A model generated the notes under the pieces. That model made no database searches and had not been told where the DNA came from. It worked only from the letters and a program-made list of their open reading frames with translations. Below are positions 1 to 8,899 of a DNA stretch of 64,000 bases, in pieces (the stretch's first letter is position 1; each line of letters starts with the position of its first letter). The position numbers and the translations under genes are program-made. The stretch lies in assembly GCA_020635905.1 (NCBI GenBank), contig JACJYV010000003.1, positions 558,001 through 622,000 on the forward strand, given 5' to 3'. The stretch comes from Bacteroidia bacterium (GTDB lineage Bacteria; Bacteroidota; Bacteroidia; J057; JADKCL01).

Positions 1-6
1 ATCTCC

Positions 7-1056
7 TCACCTGCAAATCAGCAATTTTTCTGTGCTTTCTCCCATTTCTCCAGACACTTTCAACAAATACACGCCTTCAGGAATCTCATTCACTGAGATG
101 GATGTCTGCATTTTCCCTTTCAGGTCAAATTTTGCAAGCTCTTTCCCCTGCAAATCCAAAATCCTGGCCGAATAAAGGGGCGAATTGGCCTCCAACAGCA
201 CTTTTTCCTTAGCGGGATTGGGATAAAATTGAAACTCACTTTCCAGCAAATGGTCGGCAGAAGCAAGGGAAGGACCGTCGTAATAGACCACACTGTTCAC
301 AAAAGGAAAGCCAAAAAAGGTGGTGGTGGTCACTTCCAGCAAAGGCACGTGAATGTTTTTGCCCCACCATTGGTAAATAACATCGTGGGTGGGCGGCACG
401 TTGATGGCAGCGCCCGTGGAGTCAATGTAAAGGCTGTCGTCTTTGGTCAGGTCGATTTTGAGGTGAAGTACATCATAGCTGCCTGAGGGGAGCTTGAGGG
501 TACCCCAGCCGTCCACCGTGGTGGAGCGGGTACGGTATTCTTCAAAGTAAAAGGTCTGTGGAATGGTAAAATCAAAGTGGGAATTGTCTGAAAACTGGTC
601 GCCATAATGCATGGGCAACTCGTACACCACATCATCGTCCTGGTAGCGGACAGGAATGGGAAAACCGTTGAAGGAAGCGCCAAATCCCATGTAAGTGAAG
701 GAATTGGTGGAATTGTCGTAAAAATCAACCAGACTGTCGGGGGTGAGAATGGCGAATGACTGAGGGTTGGCGGGATACCAGGCCACCGTGGATCCCCAGA
801 AAAATATCCAGTTGATCAGCCCCACAGACATGGGCGTGAGGTAATCGAGTTGGTGGGTGCTGAATTTATTGAGGTTGCTGTAATTCCAGGTTTGGTTGGC
901 TCCCAACTTGTCATAACCCTGAAGGCCGAAGGCCGAGGCATTGGCCATGGGCAGGCTCAGGCCCGATTTGGGCATGTCGTCCGTAGTTATGGTGATCTGG
1001 GAAAAGAGGCAGACGGGCAGCAGAAGGGGCAAAATGAGTAAAAGCAGCTGGCGCAT
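7..1056 (-). CDS. Secreted protein with T9SS type A sorting domain
   Basis: A 349-residue exported protein of unknown function. It has an N-terminal signal peptide (hydrophobic residues 3-18, likely cut after FSQ at about residue 20). It ends in a type IX secretion C-terminal domain of about 75 residues starting near residue 275, recognisable by the FYPNPA motif, the ILDLQGKEL beta segment and the closing GVYLLKV strand. The family is secreted across the outer membrane by T9SS and anchored at the surface. The central 250 residues look beta-rich and match nothing I recognise. The stop codon lies 7 bases from the window edge, so the gene is complete. Confidence 0.85.
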   Translation of the reverse strand: MRQLLLLILPLLLPVCLFSQITITTDDMPKSGLSLPMANASAFGLQGYDKLGANQTWNYSNLNKFSTHQLDYLTPMSVGLINWIFFWGSTVAWYPANPQSFAILTPDSLVDFYDNSTNSFTYMGFGASFNGFPIPVRYQDDDVVYELPMHYGDQFSDNSHFDFTIPQTFYFEEYRTRSTTVDGWGTLKLPSGSYDVLHLKIDLTKDDSLYIDSTGAAINVPPTHDVIYQWWGKNIHVPLLEVTTTTFFGFPFVNSVVYYDGPSLASADHLLESEFQFYPNPAKEKVLLEANSPLYSARILDLQGKELAKFDLKGKMQTSISVNEIPEGVYLLKVSGEMGESTEKLLICR

Positions 1057-1155
1057 GGGCGTAATATTTCCCTGATATTACAAAATTTAGCGGGAAATCG
1101 GGATGATTTGGGGAGAAAATGGGGTAACTCTATCCATATTCAGGGTGTAAAATCC

Positions 1156-1710
1156 TTATTTTTCAATTTCAGAAATTGTATCGTCAAGAATTTTCACTAT
1201 TTCATGGATGGAGTAATCCACTGAGGGAGGAACTGAATCCCGCTTTCCATGGGCCAAATAATTCCTCAAATCCTTGAGAATCTTTAATTTTCTATTCAAC
1301 TCATTATCAATTATTCCGTCGATGAGATACAGAATCCCTGCTAATTGATCTATTCCATCGTTGACAAATCTTTCCCGTGAATCAAAGAAATTCATTGGTT
1401 TCGAGGCATGATCCCTTATTACTGTTTTGATCCCACCGTAGGCCGTTCTGTATTTCGAGAAAACAACCCTTTCGAAAGTTGATATCAGCATTAAAACTGC
1501 ATTTTCATAAGCAATCCTGTATAGGTTATCCACGAACCCGAGGGCAGTTTTTTGCTTTTCAGAATAAAATCTTGAAAGGCCTTCAGGGACCATTTTATCA
1601 AGGTGATTTTTATTTCCCTTTACCAGATTTATTTCCTTTTGTATTACATTTTCAATGGTTGCAAGGTAATGATAAACCTCACGTAAATCGTCATTATTTA
1701 CTGTAACCAT
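1156..1710 (-). CDS. HEPN-like domain protein (possible toxin RNase)
   Basis: A 184-residue, mostly helical protein. Near the C-terminus it carries R149-N-Y-L-A-H154, the R-x4-H signature of HEPN domains, which often cut RNA in toxin-antitoxin, abortive-infection and CRISPR-linked systems. There is no signal peptide. Its start overlaps the end of the upstream gene by 13 bases, so the two are probably translationally coupled. A hand-counted stretch (1441-1500) is 40% GC, lower than the neighbouring housekeeping genes, which suggests transfer. The R-x4-H motif is seen directly; RNase activity and a toxin role are inference. It could instead be a non-catalytic HEPN scaffold. Confidence 0.6.
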   Translation of the reverse strand: MVTVNNDDLREVYHYLATIENVIQKEINLVKGNKNHLDKMVPEGLSRFYSEKQKTALGFVDNLYRIAYENAVLMLISTFERVVFSKYRTAYGGIKTVIRDHASKPMNFFDSRERFVNDGIDQLAGILYLIDGIIDNELNRKLKILKDLRNYLAHGKRDSVPPSVDYSIHEIVKILDDTISEIEK

Positions 1711-2168
1711 TGGTCAATAATTTTCTCAATTACTGCTTTATTAAGGGCATATCTTTCGTCAGGATTTGTTGATGGAGCAACTACCCATTCCTCCTTTCCA
1801 TTTTCATGAATCATTCGAAGGAAAGTAACTTTTTTATCCATACTTCCCCTCAAATAAAAATCCATTCTCCCGTCAGAATCAGCCGTAACGCTTGATATTG
1901 GGTCTAAAACCAAATATTTATTTCCCGATAAAGTAATTTCAAGAATGAAGGTAGAATACTCTCCAAAATAGGAATCTATTCTTTTGACAGGAATTGAGGC
2001 AAATTCCATCAATCCCCTATCTTCATATTCCCTCAACCATTCATGCCAAATCCTAGTCTGCAATACACTTACGGACTCTCTCCAGCCTTCCTTATACAGG
2101 ACCCAATCCTTTTCCGTTTTTTCCTTCTCAAGTTTTTGCAACCTTTCCAGCTTTTCCTTCAGAGTCAT
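1698..2168 (-). CDS. Hypothetical partner of the HEPN-like gene
   Basis: A 156-residue protein I do not recognise. It starts with a charged, probably coiled-coil helix (residues 1-25, rich in K, E and L) followed by a mixed alpha/beta domain. The ATG at 2168 was chosen because an AAGGAGA Shine-Dalgarno stands 5 bases upstream; a longer frame reaches 2306 but has no support. It overlaps the HEPN gene by 13 bases and shares its AT-rich composition. The overlap suggests a two-gene module, with this protein as a possible antitoxin or partner; that role is inference from context only. Confidence 0.6.
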   Translation of the reverse strand: MTLKEKLERLQKLEKEKTEKDWVLYKEGWRESVSVLQTRIWHEWLREYEDRGLMEFASIPVKRIDSYFGEYSTFILEITLSGNKYLVLDPISSVTADSDGRMDFYLRGSMDKKVTFLRMIHENGKEEWVVAPSTNPDERYALNKAVIEKIIDQWLQ

Positions 2169-2173
2169 GAATA

Positions 2174-2180
2174 TCTCCTT
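2174..2180 (-). promoter_or_regulatory. Shine-Dalgarno deciding the start at 2168
   Basis: AAGGAGA on the minus strand, 5 bases before the ATG. Such sites are rare in this window and in Bacteroidota, so it both fixes the start and hints that the HEPN pair came from elsewhere. Confidence 0.55.
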
Positions 2181-2284
2181 TTTATGACCTAAAATAATTA
2201 AACCTCCGTTTCTAAAAAAATAGAACGTCTGAATTTGGAACAGATTATTAATATATCGTTTCTTAATCCCGTTGCAAATTCCCC

Positions 2285-3232
2285 CTACAACATATCCCCC
2301 ACCCAACGGTTGCGGCGAATCTCTTTTTCTGTTAAATGCTCATTTTTGAAGCCGCGAAAGTCACAAACTTTGCAAAAGTCTGATGTCGAACGGTCGCCCT
2401 GAAGCAAAGCGGCCCTCAGCCGCTGAAAGCCCTCCCCATACCAGATTTCCTGCAGGGTCTGGCGGTTGACATTGCCCTTTTCTTCTTTGAAATAATGATC
2501 CTGACAGCACAGGGTCACCCTGCCGTCCGCAGTGACCACGATCTCGTCGAAAGGCAGGATGCAGGGCAGCGGCAGGCTCGCCGCAGGCAGCTCGCCATTG
2601 GGCGCCGTACCTCCACGGTTCAGGAGCTTTTCGTCCACCTGACGCAGGTTGAACTGTATCCTGCGATCGGGAAAATCGGGCGCAGTTTCGGCCAGAAAGG
2701 CATTGACGCCGCGGTGCATTTTGCCTTTGTCTGTGTAATTATTGATAAAAAGCACATCCAGACCCGCCTCCATCAGCTCCCTCCCGTTGGCAGGATTGAG
2801 CTTCAAACCGTTGGTTTGCACCTCGGTCGTGGCATGCGGCAGCCGCCTCTTCACTTCCCTGACGAAGTCAGGGGTGCGCTTGTCCAGGAGGGGCTCATTA
2901 TTCACAAAAAAGCGCACTGTGCCTCGGTAATCCAGGCTGACCAATTCATCCAGAATCTTCTCAAACAGGCTCTCAGGCATGTATTTATCCTCACGTTGGT
3001 CGGTGAGAATGGAAGCAGCACAGAAGGAACAGGTTGAATTGCAACGGGTGCGGGTTTCAAGTTCAATCGCAGTAAAAAGGGGCACCTTCTGAGCATATTT
3101 TTTGCGTTCAAAAACAGCTTTTGCAGTCTTTTGCCACAGGCGAATACGTTTTTCCGCAGGCAGGCGCTTGCGCATGCCATGCATCAGTTTGCGGAACAGG
3201 CCCTTGCGACCCCAGTTGTATTCGATGCTCAC
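2285..3232 (-). CDS. Radical SAM protein with SPASM-type C-terminus
   Basis: A 315-residue cytoplasmic iron-sulfur enzyme. C64-x3-C68-x2-C71 is the CxxxCxxC loop that binds the SAM-cleaving 4Fe-4S cluster. A C-terminal cysteine set (a CC pair in LCCQDHYF, and C-x2-C in FCKVCDF) is typical of SPASM or twitch domains that hold auxiliary clusters. The layout around the SPASM part (LQEIWYGEGFQRLR) resembles radical SAM proteins from surface-polysaccharide and peptide-modification loci. No substrate can be read from the sequence, and there is no precursor peptide gene next to it. Confidence 0.85.
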   Translation of the reverse strand: MSIEYNWGRKGLFRKLMHGMRKRLPAEKRIRLWQKTAKAVFERKKYAQKVPLFTAIELETRTRCNSTCSFCAASILTDQREDKYMPESLFEKILDELVSLDYRGTVRFFVNNEPLLDKRTPDFVREVKRRLPHATTEVQTNGLKLNPANGRELMEAGLDVLFINNYTDKGKMHRGVNAFLAETAPDFPDRRIQFNLRQVDEKLLNRGGTAPNGELPAASLPLPCILPFDEIVVTADGRVTLCCQDHYFKEEKGNVNRQTLQEIWYGEGFQRLRAALLQGDRSTSDFCKVCDFRGFKNEHLTEKEIRRNRWVGDML

Positions 3233-3334
3233 TTTTTTATCAGATGTTAGATTTGGAGATTTTAGATTTTAGATGGTATAGATTACATGACAATTAGGGA
3301 ATGGAACATGGAACTCAGAACTGTAAACCGTAAT

Positions 3335-4942
3335 TTACTCAATTTCCCATTCTTTCTTCTTTTGGTTCCAGCGAAAGGTGGCCTCAACGGTTTCACTCAG
3401 GCTTACTTTCAGCTCCCGTCCGGGTTTGATCCATTGAAAATTGCTTTTCTCAGGAAGAAAATAATCTTCTCCTCCCACCCATTCAGATTTTTCCCTGCCC
3501 GCAAAACTCCAGTTTGGCCAGCAATCGTTGCCGCTGTAAATTTCCTGCCGTTGCACCTCAGAGGAGGTAAAACGTACCAACTCAAAGCGCTGATCCACAG
3601 AACTGCCGCACATTCCACCGCCAGGTTCACCGTAGGTATAGCCCCAATGTTGCACCAAGGCGCCAATGGTCAGATCAGGATAGGCGAAAACGGAAAGTAC
3701 ATTCTGACAAATCAACCCCTGATCTAAAGCCATCAGCACAACTTTATTTGGAGTTTCAAAATTGACCCATTCCTCATTCCAGTCGCAGAAACTAGTGGAT
3801 TCACGGGGTGGAAAATCAATTCTTGTGATGCCCAGTTTACCTACTCCTGTGTCAAGGGGAATAATATCCACGGGATAAATCTGAGGCTCACTGAACCTGC
3901 TGCTCCAGCTGTGATAGCGGGCCCAGCTTCCAATTTCACTGATTTCCCCTTCCCATCCCTGCCATTTGCCCTGTTCGAAACGAAAAAAGCCGGGAAATGG
4001 ATTCTTCTCCTCATCTGCTTTACTCAATCCAACAGGGATGTAGGGAGAAAAACGGGGCAAAATGGTCGAATTCAAGCTAATTTCCCTTCCATGCGATGTC
4101 TGATAGGGCCCGGATTGGGCTGTGCTGGACAATATTTGCAGGTTGGAAAAGTCTGTATTGCCAGTCCAGAGGTGAATTTCTGCTTTGGCTTTGAATGAAC
4201 TGATGCCTTCTTTGGGTATAAATCCCAGCGCCTGGGGCGGAAAGGTGGCTTTTACCCGATAAAAATCCTGCTCATTTTGAAAATCAATTTTAACCAGGGA
4301 AGGACGCTCAGAAAACAGGGAAGGCATCAGGGTGCTCTGGGGAGTATCCTGATCAGGCTCAATCAGAAATCCCTCTGCCTCAGCATTTTCCCATCCCGAC
4401 AAGACCTTCCAGGCTCCCGAATCCAGCACCAGTTTGTAGTGCAGCAGCCCAAAGGGTACGGTTTGTTTTTGGGGGGGATAATTTCCATCCTCCCACACAG
4501 GCAATCCCTCAAATCCCTCCTGATTCTGCATCTGAAAATCTTCCATTTCCCGATACCTGAGCTGGCCAAAACTCCAATCCCTTACCACGGGATCCTGAAT
4601 TTCGCTCCAAAAATTATCCAGATCAGCCTGACCGTCAATCAGATACAAGCCGCCATGATAGTAGATATAATCCAGGGGCACCTGACGCGAAAAATCAAGC
4701 CAAAGATCAATCTGAGGCTGATTTTCATCACTGACAAAATCCCGAAACTGAGAAACATGGGCCTCAACCACCAGATTGCCCTCCTCCGTGCAAAATGTCA
4801 GCCAGGGATCGCTTTGGTACTTCCACTCTGAGGGGTCGCCCCCGTGGACGAGTTGAAAGTGATTGAGGGTGTCTTTTTGGGCTGAAATTCGTCCAAAAGT
4901 CCCTATCAGGGCGAAAAACAAGGTAAAAAAGAAGGTCTTCAT
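3335..4942 (-). CDS. Secreted protein of unknown function
   Basis: A 535-residue protein with a clear signal peptide (hydrophobic residues 3-17, likely cut after RISAQ, about residue 22). The rest is rich in Trp, Gly and aromatic residues and looks extracytoplasmic. I see no lipobox, no T9SS domain and no known catalytic motif. Its ATG overlaps the stop of the upstream gene by four bases (ATGA, 4939-4942), so both are likely translated together and may act on the same envelope process. Confidence 0.75.
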   Translation of the reverse strand: MKTFFFTLFFALIGTFGRISAQKDTLNHFQLVHGGDPSEWKYQSDPWLTFCTEEGNLVVEAHVSQFRDFVSDENQPQIDLWLDFSRQVPLDYIYYHGGLYLIDGQADLDNFWSEIQDPVVRDWSFGQLRYREMEDFQMQNQEGFEGLPVWEDGNYPPQKQTVPFGLLHYKLVLDSGAWKVLSGWENAEAEGFLIEPDQDTPQSTLMPSLFSERPSLVKIDFQNEQDFYRVKATFPPQALGFIPKEGISSFKAKAEIHLWTGNTDFSNLQILSSTAQSGPYQTSHGREISLNSTILPRFSPYIPVGLSKADEEKNPFPGFFRFEQGKWQGWEGEISEIGSWARYHSWSSRFSEPQIYPVDIIPLDTGVGKLGITRIDFPPRESTSFCDWNEEWVNFETPNKVVLMALDQGLICQNVLSVFAYPDLTIGALVQHWGYTYGEPGGGMCGSSVDQRFELVRFTSSEVQRQEIYSGNDCWPNWSFAGREKSEWVGGEDYFLPEKSNFQWIKPGRELKVSLSETVEATFRWNQKKKEWEIE

Positions 4943-5958
4943 GACGGGCTTTGCTTCTTTTTGCGACTTCTGCGCACAAGCAGCCAGATCACCAGTCCAA
5001 TAATCAGCAGGGGCGTTCCCACAATTACCACTGCGATAGCCAGCAAACTGCGCCCAAAGGTGTCCGTAACTTCAAAGTCAGCCCGGGTAAAAGGCTTAAA
5101 TTCGTCACCTGAAGCCCAACTTTCATCCATTTGATCAAGCAGCTGATAGTATTTTGCAAAGTCCTGCTGGATGGGATCAAGGTTGAAATTCTCCTGAAAT
5201 TCCCCGTAACGAACGACCACATTATCCGTGGGTTCGGGCTCAAGATTGGTAAATTTCCATTCAAAAAAGCCTGTCCCGTTCGAATTCAGCTTGCCTTCAG
5301 GCAAAATTCCCTCAATTTCGTCTTCCTCCAATCCTTCCATGAGTTTCATCCTGATCCTTCCTTCCCCAATGGTACTGCCCCAGGCTTTGCCCGTTTCAAG
5401 AATGTAGGAAAAAGCGGGTCCATGATCCACATTATAACCTTCACGCAGGTCGGCATCGTTGGTATTAACCAGGTAATACACAGTCAGTTTTGTGAGTTTG
5501 CCTGGCTCGAATTTCGTTTCCCAGACATACCAGTTTTCCACTCCAAAATCGCGTCTGACCATTTCAGGCAGGTCCTGGTCATACCTGCTTAATCTCCTGA
5601 CTGCCATCTCATTGCCATCCACCTGCACCTTCAACTCATACAAATCCGTGAACTGCACCGCGTATAATACAGGATGATCAACCCCCGAATTGATAGGAAA
5701 ACCTGTGTTCAGGAGAATTGTGCTGTCGGTCAGATTTTCCATCCAGTATTCTCCCTTCACGACCCCAAAACCTGGATAAAGGAGGATGTGGATGTCCTCT
5801 TTTTTCATGCGAATCGACCCCAGAAAAATGGAATCGCCCGCGAAGGCAGGGATAAAGGTTTGGCCGGCCCCCACGCTCCAAAATCCGGGCATGGCTGCGT
5901 TGGGGAAAGCAAATGAGGCCATCAAAACAAAAATCAACAGAAGGGAAATGCGTTTCAT
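4939..5958 (-). CDS. Membrane-anchored extracytoplasmic protein
   Basis: A 339-residue protein with a signal peptide (MKRISLLL..., residues 1-18), a long beta-rich outer domain, and one C-terminal membrane helix at about residues 303-328 followed by a basic tail (RRSRKKK). This fits a type I membrane protein with its bulk in the periplasm. The start at 5958 was chosen because it places the signal peptide at the N-terminus; an upstream ATG at 6033 would add 25 polar residues before it. It is coupled by ATGA to the secreted protein downstream. Function unknown. Confidence 0.75.
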   Translation of the reverse strand: MKRISLLLIFVLMASFAFPNAAMPGFWSVGAGQTFIPAFAGDSIFLGSIRMKKEDIHILLYPGFGVVKGEYWMENLTDSTILLNTGFPINSGVDHPVLYAVQFTDLYELKVQVDGNEMAVRRLSRYDQDLPEMVRRDFGVENWYVWETKFEPGKLTKLTVYYLVNTNDADLREGYNVDHGPAFSYILETGKAWGSTIGEGRIRMKLMEGLEEDEIEGILPEGKLNSNGTGFFEWKFTNLEPEPTDNVVVRYGEFQENFNLDPIQQDFAKYYQLLDQMDESWASGDEFKPFTRADFEVTDTFGRSLLAIAVVIVGTPLLIIGLVIWLLVRRSRKKKQSPS

Positions 5959-6063
5959 AAAGTGGTTTTTCAGATCAAACGAAGTTATGGAGATTTGATT
6001 TTCCGAATGGGTCATTCTATTTATTGCTCCCATTGGCCGAGCAAGTGAAAGGCGATGGATAAT

Positions 6064-6993
6064 TTATGCCAATTCCACCTCAATGGCGCCGTTTCCATAC
6101 TTCAAAATGTCGGCGCGCTTGTGGCCAAATACAAACTGATGGCCGTCCAGAATGGTCTCAATGCTGTCGCGCAGGCGGCCGCTGCCAATGCCGTGAATGA
6201 AGATGATTCGCGGCATTTTGTGCAAAACTGCCTGATTCAGGGCCTGTTGAAAGGCTTCAATCTGGATTTTCAGGAGAGAATCTCCGTCCATTTTGTGGTG
6301 GTAATCCATGAGTTTCTGGATGTGGAGATCCACCACTTCTGAGGGAGGCGCGGCTGGCTTTTCGACTGTTTTGGCGGCAGCCTGTTCAGGAGATTTTTCA
6401 GGTTCCAACTCCTCCAAAGGCAGATAATAACCTTCTTTTCCCAACTCTGCGATGGTTTCAGGCTTTTGCTTGAAAACCTCCGTTCTGATTGGGATTTCAA
6501 TCACCAAAGGTGGAATGGGGTTGAATTCAGGGTGAGCAGAGTATTTGAGAATCTGGAAAATAAGGGAGCGGCAATGGTGAAATTCGTCTGTAGAAAGCTT
6601 GCCCAGCAGCCTTTCCGAGCGACTGGAAAGCTGGCCGCTGTTGATCGGCTGAATGCGTTTCCTAATGCGGCCAAACAGGGTAAAAAACACTTCCAGAGGC
6701 GCGGGATTGATCAGCCAGATTTCGTATTCTCCCGAATCCACCCGGACCAGGGCGGCGGCCAGGGGAGTTCTTTTGGCTGTCTCGCTGACAGCTTCAGGTT
6801 CAGGCTTTTCGGGTTCATCAAAGCGCAAGACCCGTTCTGCCCGGTGGATTTTCACCAGTTCTTCCACATTTACCTCCTCCTCCAGCACATCATCCACCAG
6901 CACCAAAACCATTTTGGGGCTGAGAATCTCCTGAATGATTCCTTCCATGTTTTCATGCAGGAACCTTACCTTCTCTCCAACTTTAAACTCCAT
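6064..6993 (-). CDS. DUF2027 and Smr domain protein
   Basis: A 309-residue protein. Residues 1-55 form a small beta domain (VGEKVRFLHENMEGIIQEI) matching the DUF2027 N-terminus common in Bacteroidota. A central beta domain follows, then a charged Pro/Glu/Ala linker at about 190-215, and a C-terminal Smr domain (VDLHIQKL near residue 220, IHGIGSGRLR near 272). Smr domains of MutS2 and relatives bind or nick nucleic acids through the DxH and HGxG motifs. The arrangement is standard for the family; the cellular role is not established. Confidence 0.85.
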   Translation of the reverse strand: MEFKVGEKVRFLHENMEGIIQEILSPKMVLVLVDDVLEEEVNVEELVKIHRAERVLRFDEPEKPEPEAVSETAKRTPLAAALVRVDSGEYEIWLINPAPLEVFFTLFGRIRKRIQPINSGQLSSRSERLLGKLSTDEFHHCRSLIFQILKYSAHPEFNPIPPLVIEIPIRTEVFKQKPETIAELGKEGYYLPLEELEPEKSPEQAAAKTVEKPAAPPSEVVDLHIQKLMDYHHKMDGDSLLKIQIEAFQQALNQAVLHKMPRIIFIHGIGSGRLRDSIETILDGHQFVFGHKRADILKYGNGAIEVELA

Positions 6994-7038
6994 GGCCAGT
7001 CTGAAATACTATTTTTTAGAATTTTCTCAGGTGAAAAA

Positions 7039-7542
7039 CTACTCAGCGGGGGCGGGTTTCCGCCGGGAAAGTTCGTCGTTGAGCAGGTAAAGGGCGCTGC
7101 TGTTGTCGCCCACCATTTTGAGTTTACGCAAAATATTTTTGATCAGGGCTTCTTCTTCAACCTGCTCAGTAACAAACCATTGCAGAAATGCATGGGTGGC
7201 AAAATCTCCCTCTTCAATGGCAGTTTTCACGATCTGGTGAATGGATTTGGTCACCAGCTGTTCATGGGCCAGGGAAAGTTCAAATGCCTCCAGAATGGAG
7301 GAAAACTCTGTCTGTGGAGCATCCACGGCAGTCATATTCACCTTGCCGTCCACCTGGTGAATGTAATCAAACTGCTTCATCGCGTGCTGCATTTCCTCCT
7401 GGGCCTGCAGCCGGAAAAAATTGGCAAAGCCGTCCAATTCCTGGTCTTCAAAATAGGAACAAATGGACAAATACAGGTTGGCGGAAAATAATTCGCGGAT
7501 GAACTGCTCGTTGAGGAGCTTTTGGATATTTTCTGTAATCAT
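7039..7542 (-). CDS. ftnA: Bacterial non-heme ferritin
   Basis: A 167-residue ferritin that oxidises Fe(II) and stores iron in a 24-subunit cytoplasmic shell. The ferroxidase ligands seen in E. coli FtnA are all present at the same numbers: E17, E50, H53, E94, Q127 and E130. Length and four-helix pattern are normal. It is a single gene about 45 bases before the DUF2027-Smr gene starts its own segment; no iron-regulatory site is obvious upstream. Confidence 0.95.
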   Translation of the reverse strand: MITENIQKLLNEQFIRELFSANLYLSICSYFEDQELDGFANFFRLQAQEEMQHAMKQFDYIHQVDGKVNMTAVDAPQTEFSSILEAFELSLAHEQLVTKSIHQIVKTAIEEGDFATHAFLQWFVTEQVEEEALIKNILRKLKMVGDNSSALYLLNDELSRRKPAPAE

Positions 7543-7715
7543 TTCTTAAGCTTAATTTCAGGTAAATCTACAAAAACAACCGCTGTTTCGGGGTATTGTT
7601 TGCACAAATGACTTCCCATCCAGGCGAATTTTCAGGCAGTTCAGTGAAATTTTACTGAATTTGACAATTGAGCAGATGATCTTTTCCTAAAATTGGAAAT
7701 TCCCTCAAATTTAGA

Positions 7716-8519
7716 TCACAACGACTCCAATCTATCCAGCAGTTGGTTCAGGTAAGGCGGCATTTGCAGCATGCGAATGCCATACCAACTGAACATTTCT
7801 CCGTCCACCAGCTGAATTTTTGCCTGGGGGAGCAGGTTTTGTAATTCCTGCAGATGTTTTTCCCGGAAGGGATAGGGCTCGGAGGAGAGCAAAATCAGTT
7901 GAGGATCAAGCTCCTGCAACTGGTTGAGGCTGATTTCCGGGTACCTTCCTTCCAGGGACAGGCATACGTTTTCGAAACCGCAGGTTTCGAGCACGGACTG
8001 GATGAAGGTGTGGTTTCCGGCCACCATCCAGGGTTCGCGCCAAATGAAATATGAGGTTCTGAGGGGATTTTGCAAAGGTTTCAGTCGGGCAAATTCTCTT
8101 TCAATTTCGTCTGCCACCTGATTTACGCCTGTTTCTGCCCCGCAAATTCGCCCCAGGGTACGGATCATGCGTAAGGCAGATGGAATATCCACCACGTCTG
8201 TGAGAAAAACAGGGAATTCCTTCTCCAATTCCAGGATCATTTCCCGTGTATTTTCCTCCTTTTCTCCGATGATCAGGTCGGGTTGTAACTCACGGATCAG
8301 GTCAAATTTGATTTCCTTGGTCCCTCCCACCCTGGGAACAGATTCAACCTCGGGCCGGGGATGGATGCAAAAACGCGTGCGCCCCACCACCTGGCCTGGA
8401 AGAGGCAGGCGAATCAGGGTTTCGGTCTGGGAAGGGCAAAGGGAAATGATCCTGCGGGGTGGAAATTCAATTTCCACCTGGCGCCCCAAATCGTCTGTAA
8501 AGGTGCGTTTTTGCTGCAT
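7716..8519 (-). CDS. BtuF-like helical-backbone metal receptor, apparently cytoplasmic
   Basis: A 267-residue protein of the periplasmic binding family for cobalamin and iron chelates. Visible family signatures are TDDLGRQVEIEFPPRRIISLCPSQTE written here as its two parts (TDDLGR; RRIISLCPSQTE), then VGRTRFCIHP and PDLIIGEKEEN. Unusually it starts directly with the mature domain: there is no signal peptide or lipobox, and no transporter genes adjoin it. Related leaderless proteins occur in Bacteroidota. It may bind a corrinoid or metal chelate in the cytosol, which is inference. It follows hpf after a terminator. Confidence 0.8.
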   Translation of the reverse strand: MQQKRTFTDDLGRQVEIEFPPRRIISLCPSQTETLIRLPLPGQVVGRTRFCIHPRPEVESVPRVGGTKEIKFDLIRELQPDLIIGEKEENTREMILELEKEFPVFLTDVVDIPSALRMIRTLGRICGAETGVNQVADEIEREFARLKPLQNPLRTSYFIWREPWMVAGNHTFIQSVLETCGFENVCLSLEGRYPEISLNQLQELDPQLILLSSEPYPFREKHLQELQNLLPQAKIQLVDGEMFSWYGIRMLQMPPYLNQLLDRLESL

Positions 8520-8523
8520 TTTT

Positions 8524-8560
8524 CGAAAAAAACAGCCCGGAAAGCTGAAACTTCCCGGGC
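8524..8560 (-). terminator. Terminator after hpf
   Basis: On the minus strand a hairpin with arms at 8551-8560 and 8535-8543 (GCCCGG..AAG pairing) is followed by TGTTTTTTT. It closes the rpsU-xerC-hpf unit just before the BtuF-like gene. Confidence 0.75.
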
Positions 8561-8584
8561 CGAAATGTCTTCATTACCAGTTCA

Positions 8585-8884
8585 TTAATGTTCGCGCAGG
8601 CGCTCTTTGTAGCGCTTGATCTGGCGCTTGAGGTTGTCGGTCGCCAGATCGACAGCCTCTTCAAATTTTACTCCGTTTTCAGTTGCAACCAGGGTGTCAT
8701 TGGGTACATTCAGCTTGATTTCCACCACCTTGTTCTCAACCAGCGCAACTTTTTCGGCCTTCAAAAAGACCTGTCCATCCACAATCCGATCAAAAAAAGT
8801 ATCGAGTTTGTCACACTTCTGCTGAATGTATTCCAGCAATTTCCGGTCTGCATCAAAATGGATGGATTGAATTTGTAATTTCAT
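8585..8884 (-). CDS. hpf: Ribosome hibernation-promoting factor
   Basis: A 99-residue protein of the short HPF/RaiA family, which binds the 30S decoding region and inactivates ribosomes in stationary phase. The beta-alpha-beta-beta-beta-alpha fold can be followed: MKLQIQSIHFDAD, a first helix (EYIQQKCDKLDTFF), central strands, and the second helix (AVDLATDNLKRQIKRYKERL) with its basic end. There is no long-HPF dimerisation tail. It lies 15 bases after xerC in the same direction and has an AAGGAG Shine-Dalgarno 8 bases upstream, which is exceptional here. Confidence 0.93.
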   Translation of the reverse strand: MKLQIQSIHFDADRKLLEYIQQKCDKLDTFFDRIVDGQVFLKAEKVALVENKVVEIKLNVPNDTLVATENGVKFEEAVDLATDNLKRQIKRYKERLREH

Positions 8885-8892
8885 ATGTTTTT

Positions 8893-8898
8893 CTCCTT
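8893..8898 (-). promoter_or_regulatory. Shine-Dalgarno of hpf
   Basis: AAGGAG on the minus strand, 8 bases before the hpf ATG, in the short gap after the xerC stop. One of few good Shine-Dalgarno sites in the window. Confidence 0.55.
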
Positions 8899-8899
8899 T

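Noticed and set aside
2285..3232. Peptide-modification (RiPP) cluster around the radical SAM/SPASM gene
   Set aside because: No small precursor gene, protease or transporter lies beside it.
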